Shown piece after piece: positions 11,740 to 19,833 of a stretch of 64,000 nucleotides of DNA. The DNA is from Polynucleobacter sp. Adler-ghost (GTDB taxonomy: Bacteria; Pseudomonadota; Gammaproteobacteria; Burkholderiales; Burkholderiaceae). Positions within the stretch are counted from its first letter, which is position 1. Each line of letters begins with the position of its first letter. A program made the translations under genes and the position numbers. The stretch is from contig NZ_CP061320.1 of the NCBI RefSeq assembly GCF_018688495.1, positions 2,037,027 through 2,101,026 of the forward strand, read 5' to 3'. The notes under the pieces are model-generated. The model was not told the origin of the DNA. It did not search any database and saw only the letters and a list, made by a program, of their open reading frames with translations.

Positions 11740-12405
11740 ATGATTATGAAGAATTCCAGTGCCTTAGACCAGCTATTTGCCAATAATCGCGAATGGGCGG
11801 AAGCCATGATCGCTAAGGATGCTAATTTTTTTAAGCGCTTAGTTTCACAGCAGGCGCCAGAATATTTATGGATTGGCTGTTCAGATAGCCGTGTACCCGC
11901 AAACGATATTGTGAACTTGCTGCCTGGCGAACTTTTTGTACATCGCAATGTTGCCAATGTGGTGGTTCATACCGATCTGAACTGCTTATCTGTGATTCAG
12001 TTTGCTATCGATTTATTGAAGGTTAAGCATATCTTGGTAGTGGGTCATTACGGTTGCTCTGGCGTCCATGCCGCCCTAACCGATAAACGGGTTGGCCTTG
12101 CTGACAATTGGTTGCGTCATGTGAAGGATGTGCATCAAAAACATGAGCGCTATCTTGGCGAAGTGATCCCATCTCCAAAACGTCAAGATCGCTTATGCGA
12201 ACTGAATGTGATAGAGCAAGTAGTAAATGTATGTGAGACCACCATTGTTCAGGATGCATGGGCTAGAGGACAAGATCTCACGGTGCATGGATGGACCTAC
12301 CGTCTCGAGACCGGCTTAGTCAATGATTTAGGTATGTCTACTAGCTCTGCCGAAGAAATGAATGTGCGCTACGCCAAATCTTTATCTCGCTATGACACCG
12401 AATAA
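11740..12405 (+). CDS. can: Beta-class carbonic anhydrase
   Basis: This zinc enzyme interconverts CO2 and bicarbonate in the cytoplasm, feeding carboxylases. The zinc ligands and catalytic dyad are visible: CSDSRVPA (Cys with the Asp-Arg pair) near residue 45 and HYGCSGV (His and Cys) near residue 103. HRNVANVV, typical of the Can type, is also present. Length 221 is normal. A second ATG two codons in is an equally possible start. The next gene begins 8 bases after the stop, so the two may be co-transcribed. Confidence 0.96.
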   Translation: MIMKNSSALDQLFANNREWAEAMIAKDANFFKRLVSQQAPEYLWIGCSDSRVPANDIVNLLPGELFVHRNVANVVVHTDLNCLSVIQFAIDLLKVKHILVVGHYGCSGVHAALTDKRVGLADNWLRHVKDVHQKHERYLGEVIPSPKRQDRLCELNVIEQVVNVCETTIVQDAWARGQDLTVHGWTYRLETGLVNDLGMSTSSAEEMNVRYAKSLSRYDTE

Positions 12406-12413
12406 ATTGAGTT

Positions 12414-13301
12414 TTGTTTAAAAATTTTTCAAACTACTCTGGGGTAGCACTTCTTAGATTTCTGGTATCGCTGCCCTACAAGACTTTAGTCTCTATTGGC
12501 TATGGCCTAGGCTATCTGGCAGCCCACATTCCCAACGATCGCAATCGCGTAGTCCAGAAAAACTTGGAGCTCTGTTTCCCTGAGCTAAGCGCAACAGAAG
12601 TTGATCAACTTAGAAAGCAGCATTGGCGACTGCTGGGACGCAGCTTAGTTGAAAAAAGTATTATTTGGCTGGGCAGCAAAAAACAGCTTGCCGAGATGAT
12701 TGAGGTTCGCCCTGAGGTTGATCTAAATGATAGACAGCCACGTATTTTAGTGAACATGCATTTTATTGGCATTGAAGGTAGCATTATTCTGAGTGCACTT
12801 GCCAAGGAAAAAGGTTGGCCTCGTACTTCTGGCTTTTTTCAAAGAATGAAAAGCCCTTTCTTCAATAAGAAGATTATTGAATGGCGCAATCGTTTCGGTG
12901 GAAATTCAATTGATCGCCAAGGAAACTCGCTTGCGCTCATTCGAGAGATCCGCAAGGGCAGCTTCATTATCATTGCGCCTGATATTGATTTAGGCCTCAA
13001 GGACTCTACCTTCGTTCCCTTCTTTAATATTCAAACTAATACGATCACAGCTGTATCGCGTCTTGCTAAAATCACAGGGGCGCAGGTCTGCATGATGATC
13101 ACTACTCTCAAAAAAGATGGGGCTGGCTATGTTTGCACTATTAGCAAGCCCCTTGAAAATTTCCCCACCGAAAATCCTGAAGCCGATACAGCGCGACTCA
13201 ACACAATTTTTGAAAAAGAAATTAGACTCAGGCCAGCCGAATACTACTGGGTTCATAAGCGCTTTAAAAACAGGCCTCACAATGAGGCGAGTCCCTACTA
13301 G
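12414..13301 (+). CDS. LpxL/HtrB-family lysophospholipid (lipid A) acyltransferase
   Basis: This inner-membrane acyltransferase probably adds a secondary acyl chain to lipid A. A hydrophobic N-terminal stretch is followed by the HX4E catalytic motif in NMHFIGIEGS (near residue 121) and, later, IIIAPDIDLG, which corresponds to the second family block. The C-terminal YYWVHKRFKNRP is the classic LpxL/LpxM ending. The TTG start is read because no ATG lies upstream of the conserved domain. Which acyl position it serves (LpxL or LpxM) cannot be told. Confidence 0.9.
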   Translation: MFKNFSNYSGVALLRFLVSLPYKTLVSIGYGLGYLAAHIPNDRNRVVQKNLELCFPELSATEVDQLRKQHWRLLGRSLVEKSIIWLGSKKQLAEMIEVRPEVDLNDRQPRILVNMHFIGIEGSIILSALAKEKGWPRTSGFFQRMKSPFFNKKIIEWRNRFGGNSIDRQGNSLALIREIRKGSFIIIAPDIDLGLKDSTFVPFFNIQTNTITAVSRLAKITGAQVCMMITTLKKDGAGYVCTISKPLENFPTENPEADTARLNTIFEKEIRLRPAEYYWVHKRFKNRPHNEASPY

Positions 13302-13339
13302 CACTTCTGCTAGGGCTACTTTTGCCCTATCATTAAAGA

Positions 13340-14092
13340 ATGAATGAACGCATTGGCTTATTTGCTGATCTACATAGCAATTTAGAAGCTTTTGAAGCCT
13401 GCATGGAGCGGGCTCAAGAGCTTGGCGTTACTCGCATGGTCTTCTTGGGTGATATTGTTGGCTATAACGCTGACCCCGGCATTGTGATTGATCGCATTGG
13501 TGAAATGGTCGCCAATAAAAAAGCAATTGCTGTTTTGGGAAATCATGATCAGGCAATCTTTGAAGACCGCAGCAAGCAAATGAATGTAAGCGCAAATGCA
13601 GCAATAGAGTGGACTAAGGCTCAGCTCAATCCTCAGCAAATTCGATTTCTAAAAGAATTACCACTCATGGTTCAAGAGGAGACGATGTGTTTTGTTCATG
13701 CATCAGCTCACAATCCTGCTGACTGGAATTACATTACTGACAGCATGAGCGCTTGGCGTTGCGTACAAAGCTCAGGAAAGACGTATACCTTTGTTGGCCA
13801 TGCTCATGAACAAGCACTTTTCTATCAAAGCGCTGTCGGTAAATTGATTCGTTTTGCACCATACCCCGGCGATGGAATTCCAGTGATGCATCATCGTCAG
13901 TGGGTTGGCGTGGTTGGCTCACTTGGTCAACCACGAGATGGAAATCCAGAAGCTTGCTTTGCTATATTTGAACCAGGATTAGAAGTGCTTACCTTTCACC
14001 GAACTCCATACGATCAATTTACAGCAGCTGAAAAAGTGCGTCGCGCTGGGTTACCAGAAGATCTTGCCAACCGTCTGATTACAGGTAAATAA
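13340..14092 (+). CDS. Metallophosphoesterase (calcineurin-like)
   Basis: A binuclear metal phosphoesterase with all signature blocks: FADLHSN (D-x-H) at residues 8-14, GDIVGYN (GD) near 39, GNHD near 74, the HAS histidine near 119 and the GHAHE motif near 156. It resembles the YfcE/ApaH-like group of diesterases and protein phosphatases. The gap to the Ser/Thr kinase gene is only 7 bases, so kinase and phosphatase are probably co-expressed and may act on the same proteins; that link is inference. Confidence 0.9.
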   Translation: MNERIGLFADLHSNLEAFEACMERAQELGVTRMVFLGDIVGYNADPGIVIDRIGEMVANKKAIAVLGNHDQAIFEDRSKQMNVSANAAIEWTKAQLNPQQIRFLKELPLMVQEETMCFVHASAHNPADWNYITDSMSAWRCVQSSGKTYTFVGHAHEQALFYQSAVGKLIRFAPYPGDGIPVMHHRQWVGVVGSLGQPRDGNPEACFAIFEPGLEVLTFHRTPYDQFTAAEKVRRAGLPEDLANRLITGK

Positions 14093-14099
14093 TTTACCT

Positions 14100-15518
14100 A
14101 TGTCGATTAATACCGATATTGAAGCAGTTGATGAAATTTTCCAAGAAGGCAAAGTAGTTGATGGATTTGTATTGGGAGCAGAGGTGCATCGCGGCGGTAT
14201 GGCCAGCCTCTACTCCGCAAGCAAAGAAGGGATTGATGTCCCTATTCTCCTGAAGATTCCTAGGGTAGGTCGTGATCAGCCCGTGGAAAGTCTCATTGGC
14301 TTTGAAACTGAGCTCACTATTCTGCGCTCACTGAAGAGTCCTTACGTTCCCAAGTATCTCGGCTCTGGAAATATGGCAACACGCCCCTACATTGCTATGG
14401 AGCGCGTGGCAGGGAGACCACTTGAGGACTTTATTAAAGAAGGTAGAGTTTTTACAATTGATGAGGTTGTGAAGATTGGTGTTGATTTAGCGCAAGCGGT
14501 GCAATCTCTACATGCGCAAGATGCCATTCATTTAGATATTAAGCCCGAAAACATTCTGATTGATGATCAAGGCAAGATCACGTTAATTGACTTTGGCTTA
14601 TCGCATCATGCGCGTTTTCCAGACTTACTCGCGGAAGAGATGCGCAAAGGGGTTGGCTCGGCACCCTATATTGCACCAGAGCAAGTGATTGGCATTCGCT
14701 CAGACTATCGTAGCGATATTTTTTCTATTGGCGTCATCTTGTATGAGCTACTCACGGGCGAGCTTCCCTTTGGAAACCCTCAGTCGATGTACGGCTTACG
14801 CAAAAGAATGTGGGCGCAGGCATTTCCTCCGCGTGCCATTCGAAAAGAAATTCCCCGCTGGTTACAAGAAGTTGTTTTGCGTTGTCTTGAGCCCCGTGCA
14901 GCAGATCGCTATCAGAGCGCTACTCGTTTACGTCAAGTCTTGCGCGATCATGAGAGCGTCATCCTAACAGAGCGCGCTGATCGAGTTGATCCCCTGAGCT
15001 TTTGGGAAAACCTCAAGCGCATGTTCCGTGCGGCGGGTTACGAGCCCTCCCCGAGTCCCCGCCCCAGCATTGGTAATGATGATGCGCCTCTGATGATTGC
15101 AGCGATTGATACGCGCCAGTCTGATGAAGACTTGCGTGTACGCATGCAAACAACTGCAAAGAACTTACTGCAGGCCTACCCCGAAAGTCGGCTTGTTTGT
15201 ATCAGTACGATTGCAAGTACTCCGACTTTTGAAGGCAATCAAGAAAGTGAAACTGCTAGCGGTATTGTGCGCGGGCATCTCGTGCAACTTATGGAATGGG
15301 CAAAGCCTTTGAAATTGCCACCGGAGCGGATTTCATATCATGTATTGGAAGCGCTTGATCCAGCTAGTCGAATTGTGGAATTTGCCAAAGATAACGATGC
15401 ATCACTGATTCTCATTGGGGCATCTCATAAGCCGCCAAATAAAGTAACGCCTTGGCGAACCTCTATGACAAAGATTGCTGAAGAGGCTCCTTGCAGCGTT
15501 CATATTGTCAGAACCTAG
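14100..15518 (+). CDS. Ser/Thr protein kinase fused to a universal stress protein domain
   Basis: Residues about 22-290 form a Hanks-type kinase: a degenerate glycine loop (GAEVHRGGMASLY), Lys52 in LLKIPRV, the catalytic loop HLDIKPEN (Asp146, with Leu replacing the usual Arg of HRD), DFG at 164-166 and APEQ with the SDIFSIGVILYELLTG block. After a proline-rich linker (PSPSPRPS) residues about 320-472 look like a UspA domain, ending IGASHKPPN...SVHIVRT; its nucleotide loop is altered from the usual GxxGxxG. No membrane segment is seen, so it is cytosolic. The fusion is unusual and its substrate unknown. Confidence 0.9.
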   Translation: MSINTDIEAVDEIFQEGKVVDGFVLGAEVHRGGMASLYSASKEGIDVPILLKIPRVGRDQPVESLIGFETELTILRSLKSPYVPKYLGSGNMATRPYIAMERVAGRPLEDFIKEGRVFTIDEVVKIGVDLAQAVQSLHAQDAIHLDIKPENILIDDQGKITLIDFGLSHHARFPDLLAEEMRKGVGSAPYIAPEQVIGIRSDYRSDIFSIGVILYELLTGELPFGNPQSMYGLRKRMWAQAFPPRAIRKEIPRWLQEVVLRCLEPRAADRYQSATRLRQVLRDHESVILTERADRVDPLSFWENLKRMFRAAGYEPSPSPRPSIGNDDAPLMIAAIDTRQSDEDLRVRMQTTAKNLLQAYPESRLVCISTIASTPTFEGNQESETASGIVRGHLVQLMEWAKPLKLPPERISYHVLEALDPASRIVEFAKDNDASLILIGASHKPPNKVTPWRTSMTKIAEEAPCSVHIVRT

Positions 15519-15527
15519 TCTTTCATA

Positions 15528-15539
15528 GGGCAATTGCCC
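15528..15539. promoter_or_regulatory. Perfect 12-bp palindrome ahead of the pseudouridine synthase gene
   Basis: GGGCAATTGCCC lies 10 bases after the kinase stop codon and just before the synthase start. It has no loop or T-run, so it is more like a dimeric protein-binding site than a terminator. Its function is unproven. Confidence 0.35.
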
Positions 15540-15545
15540 GATAAT

Positions 15546-16289
15546 ATGATGATGGAAGAAAAAATACGTGTATCCAAGCTACTCTCTGAGTTGGGTCTAT
15601 GCTCCCGACGTGAGGCAGACTCTTATATTGAGCAAGGCTTAGTCACTGTTGATGGTGAAGTGGTCAATGAGCTAGGTTCTCGGGCTTTTCGTCATCAGAA
15701 GATTGAGCTCCAGTCTAGCGCCAAAGCACAGCAGGCATCGCGCATTACAGTCATTTTGAATAAACCAGTCGGCTTCATCTCTCACTATGATGACGAACAA
15801 GAGTATCAACCAGCAGCTTCGCTCATCACTCCTGAGAATTACTTTGCAAGCCCCTTAGACAAGGGTCGCAACCCACGCTTTAATACCCGCGGCTTAGCGC
15901 CCGCAGGTCGGCTTGATATTGATTCCACTGGCATGCTGGTCTTAACTCAAGATGGTCGTACCGCAAAACTCCTCATTGGTGAAAATAGCCCCATCGAAAA
16001 AGAGTATTTAGTCCGAGTGGAAGGCGCACTCTCTTTTGAAAATTTAGATCGCCTCAAACATGGTCTGGAATTAGATGGGGTCGTTTTAAAGCCAGCCCAA
16101 GTCAGCTGGCAAAACGAAGATCAACTTCGCTTCGTTTTGCGCGAGGGCCGCAAGCGTCAAATTCGTCGCATGTGTGAAATGGTTGGCCTCCGGGTTTTAG
16201 GCCTCAAGCGCGTGCGCATGGGTAGAATTTCGCTAGGCGCCCTACCGCCCGGCAAATGGCGCTTTGTAAGGCCAGAAGAGCAATTTTAA
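15546..16289 (+). CDS. RsuA/RluB/RluF-family rRNA pseudouridine synthase
   Basis: It converts a specific rRNA uridine to pseudouridine. An N-terminal S4 RNA-binding domain (RVSKLLSELGLCSRREADSYIEQG, about residues 8-60) is followed by the synthase core, where the catalytic aspartate lies in GRLDIDSTGMLVLT. The C-terminal REGRKRQIRRMCE motif is typical of the family. NTRGLAPAGRLDIDSTG resembles RluF (23S U2604), but RluB or RsuA cannot be excluded. Starts are ambiguous: a TTG 12 bases upstream and three consecutive ATGs; I chose the first ATG. Confidence 0.92.
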   Translation: MMMEEKIRVSKLLSELGLCSRREADSYIEQGLVTVDGEVVNELGSRAFRHQKIELQSSAKAQQASRITVILNKPVGFISHYDDEQEYQPAASLITPENYFASPLDKGRNPRFNTRGLAPAGRLDIDSTGMLVLTQDGRTAKLLIGENSPIEKEYLVRVEGALSFENLDRLKHGLELDGVVLKPAQVSWQNEDQLRFVLREGRKRQIRRMCEMVGLRVLGLKRVRMGRISLGALPPGKWRFVRPEEQF

Positions 16290-16304
16290 GTGGCTCTACG
16301 CGTC

Positions 16305-16310
16305 TATAAT
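16305..16310 (+). promoter_or_regulatory. Consensus -10 box (TATAAT) upstream of prfC
   Basis: A perfect TATAAT sits just after the pseudouridine synthase stop and about 25 bases upstream of the likely prfC start. A -35 element is not obvious. If used, the prfC mRNA would have a leader of only about 15-25 bases. Confidence 0.5.
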
Positions 16311-16334
16311 TCTGTCAATTAGATTAAGCGCAGA

Positions 16335-17966
16335 ATTACCATCGATACCACCACCAGCACTCCCGGCGCAGAAGTTTTAAGACGCCGTAGCTTTGCCATC
16401 ATCTCTCACCCAGATGCCGGCAAGACCACGCTTACTGAAAAACTCTTACTATACGCGGGAGCAATTCAGATTGCGGGCAGTGTAAAGGCTCGTAAAGCTA
16501 GTCGACATGCGACCTCTGACTGGATGGAAATTGAGAAGCAGCGTGGTATTTCTGTAGCCAGCTCAGTAATGCAAATGGAGTATCGCGATTGCATTATTAA
16601 TCTTCTAGATACTCCAGGCCACCAAGACTTCTCCGAAGATACTTATCGCGTATTGACTGCGGTTGATTCTGCATTGATGGTGATTGATGCTGCTAATGGT
16701 GTTGAGTCACAGACCTTGCGCTTGCTTGAAGTATGTCGTGCACGTAACACGCCAATTGTGACCTTCATCAACAAAATGGACCGCGAAGTAAAGCCACCCA
16801 TGGAGTTGATGGATGAAATTGAAACTGCACTAGGTATTGAAGTGGTTCCTTTTACTTGGCCGGTAGGTATGGGCAAATCTTTCGCCGGCGTGATTGATAT
16901 TGCCAATTCTCAAATGCGCATGTTCAAAGCAGGTGAAGATCGCGTAACCGAAGATTCTCATGCAATTGTTGACATTAATGATCCCGCCCTAAAAGAGCGC
17001 CTCGGCACTGATCTTGAAAATGCGCTTGCTGAAGTAGATTTAATTAAAAATGCGATGCCTGCCTTTGACCGGGAAGCCTTTTTAGCCGGTCGTCAGTCGC
17101 CGGTATTCTTTGGCTCAGCCATTAATAATTTTGGTGTACGGGAAATTCTCAATACTTTAGTTGAACTTGCACCATCACCAGGATCACGCAAAGCTTTACA
17201 GCGCGAAGTAAGTCCTGCAGAGAATAAATTTTCTGCTGTGGTCTTTAAGATTCAGGCGAACATGGATCCAGCTCATCGAGATCGTGTTGCCTTCTTGCGT
17301 ATTTGCTCAGGGCATTTTCAGCGTGGCATGAAACTGAAGATTTGTCGTAACGGCAAAGAAGTGCGCACTAATAATGCACTATCTTTCTTATCGCAACGAC
17401 GCGATATTTTGGATGAAGCTTTTCCTGGAGATATTATTGGATTGCCGAACCATGGCCTACTTCGGTTGGGCGATACGCTAACCGAAGGCGAGCAATTGCA
17501 ATTTACAGGCTTACCATTTTTTGCTCCAGAAATTTTCCGTATGGTCGAGTCCGCAGATCCATTACGCTCAAAACAATTGCGCACCGGTCTAATGCAACTT
17601 GGTGAAGAGGGTGCGATTCAAGTATTTCGCCCTATGACTGGCGGCACCATGCTGCTTGGGGCATTTGGACAGCTTCAGTTTGAAGTGGTGAGCCATCGCC
17701 TACAAACTGAATACGGGGCGGAAGTACGCTTATTACCGGCACGTTATAACTTGGCTCGCTGGGTAAGCTCCGAAGATCCTGTAGCACTCAAAAAGTTCAT
17801 GCTGGAGAATATTCACCGTATGGCAGAAGATGTTGTGGGCGCTTCTGTATTTTTAGCTAGCCATAAATCTGAACTCGATGTTGCTCAACAGCGCTGGGAA
17901 TCCATTCAGTTCCATGCCCTAAGAGAGCATGCAGGTCTTATCTATCAATCAGACCTCGCTGGTTAG
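16335..17966 (+). CDS. prfC: Peptide chain release factor 3, with a non-standard start codon
   Basis: RF3 is the GTPase that removes RF1/RF2 from the ribosome after termination. G1 (ISHPDAGKTTLTEK), G2 (GISVASSVMQ), G3 (DTPGHQDF) and G4 (NKMD) are all present, followed by domains II and III. The first ATG in frame is at 16524, downstream of the P-loop, so it cannot be the start. The frame opens after TAG at 16320 and contains no ATG, GTG or TTG before the P-loop; ATT at 16335 or ATC at 16341 are the best candidates (543 or 541 residues). No Shine-Dalgarno is clear. The gene identity is certain; the start is not. Confidence 0.9.
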   Translation: MTIDTTTSTPGAEVLRRRSFAIISHPDAGKTTLTEKLLLYAGAIQIAGSVKARKASRHATSDWMEIEKQRGISVASSVMQMEYRDCIINLLDTPGHQDFSEDTYRVLTAVDSALMVIDAANGVESQTLRLLEVCRARNTPIVTFINKMDREVKPPMELMDEIETALGIEVVPFTWPVGMGKSFAGVIDIANSQMRMFKAGEDRVTEDSHAIVDINDPALKERLGTDLENALAEVDLIKNAMPAFDREAFLAGRQSPVFFGSAINNFGVREILNTLVELAPSPGSRKALQREVSPAENKFSAVVFKIQANMDPAHRDRVAFLRICSGHFQRGMKLKICRNGKEVRTNNALSFLSQRRDILDEAFPGDIIGLPNHGLLRLGDTLTEGEQLQFTGLPFFAPEIFRMVESADPLRSKQLRTGLMQLGEEGAIQVFRPMTGGTMLLGAFGQLQFEVVSHRLQTEYGAEVRLLPARYNLARWVSSEDPVALKKFMLENIHRMAEDVVGASVFLASHKSELDVAQQRWESIQFHALREHAGLIYQSDLAG

Positions 17967-17968
17967 CT

Positions 17969-18217
17969 CTAGCGTGGGCTTGATTGCGGCCAATTGCAAT
18001 CAAATACCGCAAGTAACTGCGTATCGTTTTTTCTAAACGATGCAGTCTTGCCATATTGTGCGCAATACGCATTAGCCTTTGCTGTAAGTGAGGCAATAGG
18101 TTCGCCATCACTATTTAGAAAGGTCACATGATTTGAATCTGATGCATCGGTATAAACCGCAGCGCAAGCACTCAAGCCAACCATGCCTAGCAATACAATA
18201 TATTTGAAATGCGTCAT
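17969..18217 (-). CDS. Small lipoprotein of unknown function
   Basis: An 82-residue product with a lipoprotein signal: basic-hydrophobic N-terminus (MTHFKYIVLLGMVG) and the lipobox LSAC near residue 20. The mature part has two cysteines (in YCAQYG and DCNWP). I chose the ATG preceded by AAGAGA at good spacing. An upstream ATG overlapping the DUF2798 stop by ATGA would add 13 residues and would argue for coupling. The 3' end nearly touches the convergent prfC stop. No family was recognised. Confidence 0.7.
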   Translation of the reverse strand: MTHFKYIVLLGMVGLSACAAVYTDASDSNHVTFLNSDGEPIASLTAKANAYCAQYGKTASFRKNDTQLLAVFDCNWPQSSPR

Positions 18218-18252
18218 AAAAAATCTCTTATTCAATAAAGTTATTCGCCCAC

Positions 18253-18480
18253 TCATCGCTCCAGCTTCTTAACTAAACTTGCAGTGAGCTTGCTAGCAAA
18301 TGGGCGATAGATCAAAATGCAAATAATCGCAACAGGGTAAGCAACCGCCCAAAGCTCAAGCCATACCCAAAAGAAATTCTTCGCAAAGCCTATACGAACC
18401 AAAGTGGTTGCTAAAGTAATGCTTAATGACATGAGCCCACCCATAATGGCGGCAAAAATAAGATTAGGAATATTTATCAT
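18253..18480 (-). CDS. DUF2798 family membrane protein
   Basis: This is a 75-residue protein with two hydrophobic segments (about residues 7-28 and 40-60). The pattern AAIMGGLMSLSITLATTLVRIG followed by WLELWAVAYPVAI matches DUF2798, a family of two-helix inner-membrane proteins without known function. It is followed by the lipoprotein gene on the same strand, probably one transcript. Confidence 0.8.
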   Translation of the reverse strand: MINIPNLIFAAIMGGLMSLSITLATTLVRIGFAKNFFWVWLELWAVAYPVAIICILIYRPFASKLTASLVKKLER

Positions 18481-18603
18481 GAGCTAGACATGTAGTACAC
18501 CATGCTTTTTAAGGATAAAGCCGACAGAGATCTTTCAATCATAGCGCCTAGATCACTTAACTGTTATTCTGATCTGTGATCACTATTTCGCGCCCTACAT
18601 AGG

Positions 18604-18646
18604 GGAGTCTGCTGAGCATGCTCAGAGGTTCATCATTCCAAGACTC
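18604..18646 (+). promoter_or_regulatory. Leader with perfect palindrome and outer stem
   Basis: CTGAGCATGCTCAG is a perfect 14-base palindrome, enclosed by a weaker outer pair (GAGTCT with AGACTC). It lies 32 bases before the next start codon, in the promoter or 5' leader. It could be an operator or a leader hairpin; I cannot decide between these. Confidence 0.35.
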
Positions 18647-18657
18647 TAGGAAAATAT

Positions 18658-18864
18658 ATGGCTGTTGGCCAAAATCAAAGAAATAGAAAAAACGACCCCA
18701 TGGTGAGTAAAACTGGTAAAGCTAAATTGGGGCCACTTACCGTTACTCAACTCAGTAAATTGCTCGAATCTAGCACTAAGCCCAAAGAGAAGGCAAAGAT
18801 ACAGAGGGCTCTCAATAAGCGCCCTCCGGTCGCAGTACCCACTGCAACGGCAGCTGTAGCCTAA
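18658..18864 (+). CDS. Small basic protein of unknown function
   Basis: A 68-residue, lysine-rich protein with a good AGGA ribosome binding site 7 bases ahead of the ATG, followed by a clear terminator, so it is a stand-alone expressed gene. The central part (GPLTVTQLSKLLESSTKPKEKAKIQRAL) should form two helices and the tail is Pro/Ala/Thr-rich. I recognise no domain. Its composition suggests binding to nucleic acid, but nothing more can be claimed. Confidence 0.65.
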   Translation: MAVGQNQRNRKNDPMVSKTGKAKLGPLTVTQLSKLLESSTKPKEKAKIQRALNKRPPVAVPTATAAVA

Positions 18865-18870
18865 GTACTA

Positions 18871-18898
18871 AGCCCCGAAATTACCGGGGCTTTTTCTT
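18871..18898 (+). terminator. Rho-independent terminator
   Basis: AGCCCCG and CGGGGCT form a GC-rich stem with a 7-base loop, followed by TTTTTCTT, directly after the small basic protein gene. Confidence 0.88.
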
Positions 18899-18916
18899 AT
18901 GTAATATCCTGTCATC

Positions 18917-19414
18917 ATGAAGGCATTCCCTCAAATTCACTCCATGTATATTGCTCCTCGAGCGGGCGAGCTGATGGCGCCGCTTGAAAGAGCGGAGATC
19001 ATTGCCGGCAAAGGAATTGTCGGAGATCGCTACGCACTAGGTCTAGGCGCCTTCTCTAAGACCAAGCCAAAAATACGCCACATTTCCCTAATTACCCTCT
19101 CAGGGATAGAAAATGCTAATGCCCAATTACGCGCTAAGCAGCAAACCCTCTTTGGCGAGGGCGATACCCGAAGAAATCTTGTGATTAGTGGCATCTCTGA
19201 GGATGAGTTAAATAGCTTAGTTGGCAAGATTTTCTATTTAGGGGGCATTGCATTCAAGGGCACTGAATTATGCGAACCCTGTCAGCGACCGGCCAACTTA
19301 CTAAAAAGACCTGACTTCATGAACGTTTTTGAGAATAGGGGCGGTCTCAGAGCAGAAGCGCTAGACTCTGGGATCCTGAGTAATGGCGATTCGCTCACAT
19401 ACCCATCAGAGTAA
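18917..19414 (+). CDS. MOSC domain protein
   Basis: MOSC domains bind molybdenum cofactor or carry out related sulfur transfer. The typical blocks are here: KGIVGDRYALG near residue 35, RRNLVISGI near residue 90 and CEPCQRP near residue 117, holding the conserved cysteine. It is a single-domain 165-residue protein, like YiiM/YuaD-type stand-alone MOSC proteins. The stop is 5 bases before the acetyltransferase start, so the two are likely co-transcribed. The cellular substrate is unknown. Confidence 0.88.
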   Translation: MKAFPQIHSMYIAPRAGELMAPLERAEIIAGKGIVGDRYALGLGAFSKTKPKIRHISLITLSGIENANAQLRAKQQTLFGEGDTRRNLVISGISEDELNSLVGKIFYLGGIAFKGTELCEPCQRPANLLKRPDFMNVFENRGGLRAEALDSGILSNGDSLTYPSE

Positions 19415-19418
19415 GAAA

Positions 19419-19814
19419 ATGATTACTTATACCGAGCACGCAAGTATTAGCCCAGAACAGGCTATCGACCTCTATATTCGATCCACTCTTGGGGAGCGCC
19501 GTCCAATCGATAGTGCCGAAACCTTTGCAGCAATGCTTGCCAATGCGAATCTGACTATTTCAGCATGGGATGGTGAAAAACTAGTCGGCATCAGTCGCAG
19601 CCTAACAGACTTTGCCTATGTGGCTTATTTAGCCGACCTTGCTGTAGATGAAGATTACCAGCGACAGGGAATAGGAAAGCAGCTCATTGAAGAAACTCGG
19701 AAGCGCTTGAAGCCTAGCTGCATGATTGTGTTACTTGCAGCTCCGAAAGCAAATACCTACTATGAGCACCTGGGCTTTGAGCACAATCCACGCGCTTGGA
19801 CCATGAAAAAATAA
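19419..19814 (+). CDS. GNAT family N-acetyltransferase
   Basis: This is a 131-residue acetyl-CoA-dependent transferase with the motif A region VDEDYQRQGIGKQLIEETRKRL (R-x-x-G-x-G/A) and a motif B tyrosine in NTYYEHLGFE. The acceptor is unknown. An upstream in-frame ATG inside the MOSC gene is ignored in favour of the ATG preceded by AGTAAGAAA. Co-directional with the MOSC gene and with the phosphatase gene 20 bases downstream. Confidence 0.9.
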   Translation: MITYTEHASISPEQAIDLYIRSTLGERRPIDSAETFAAMLANANLTISAWDGEKLVGISRSLTDFAYVAYLADLAVDEDYQRQGIGKQLIEETRKRLKPSCMIVLLAAPKANTYYEHLGFEHNPRAWTMKK

Positions 19815-19833
19815 TTTCACTGAATACCGCAAT

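Noticed and set aside
16524-16526. The ATG at this position as the start of prfC
   Set aside because: It would delete the P-loop and the switch I approach of an otherwise intact GTPase.
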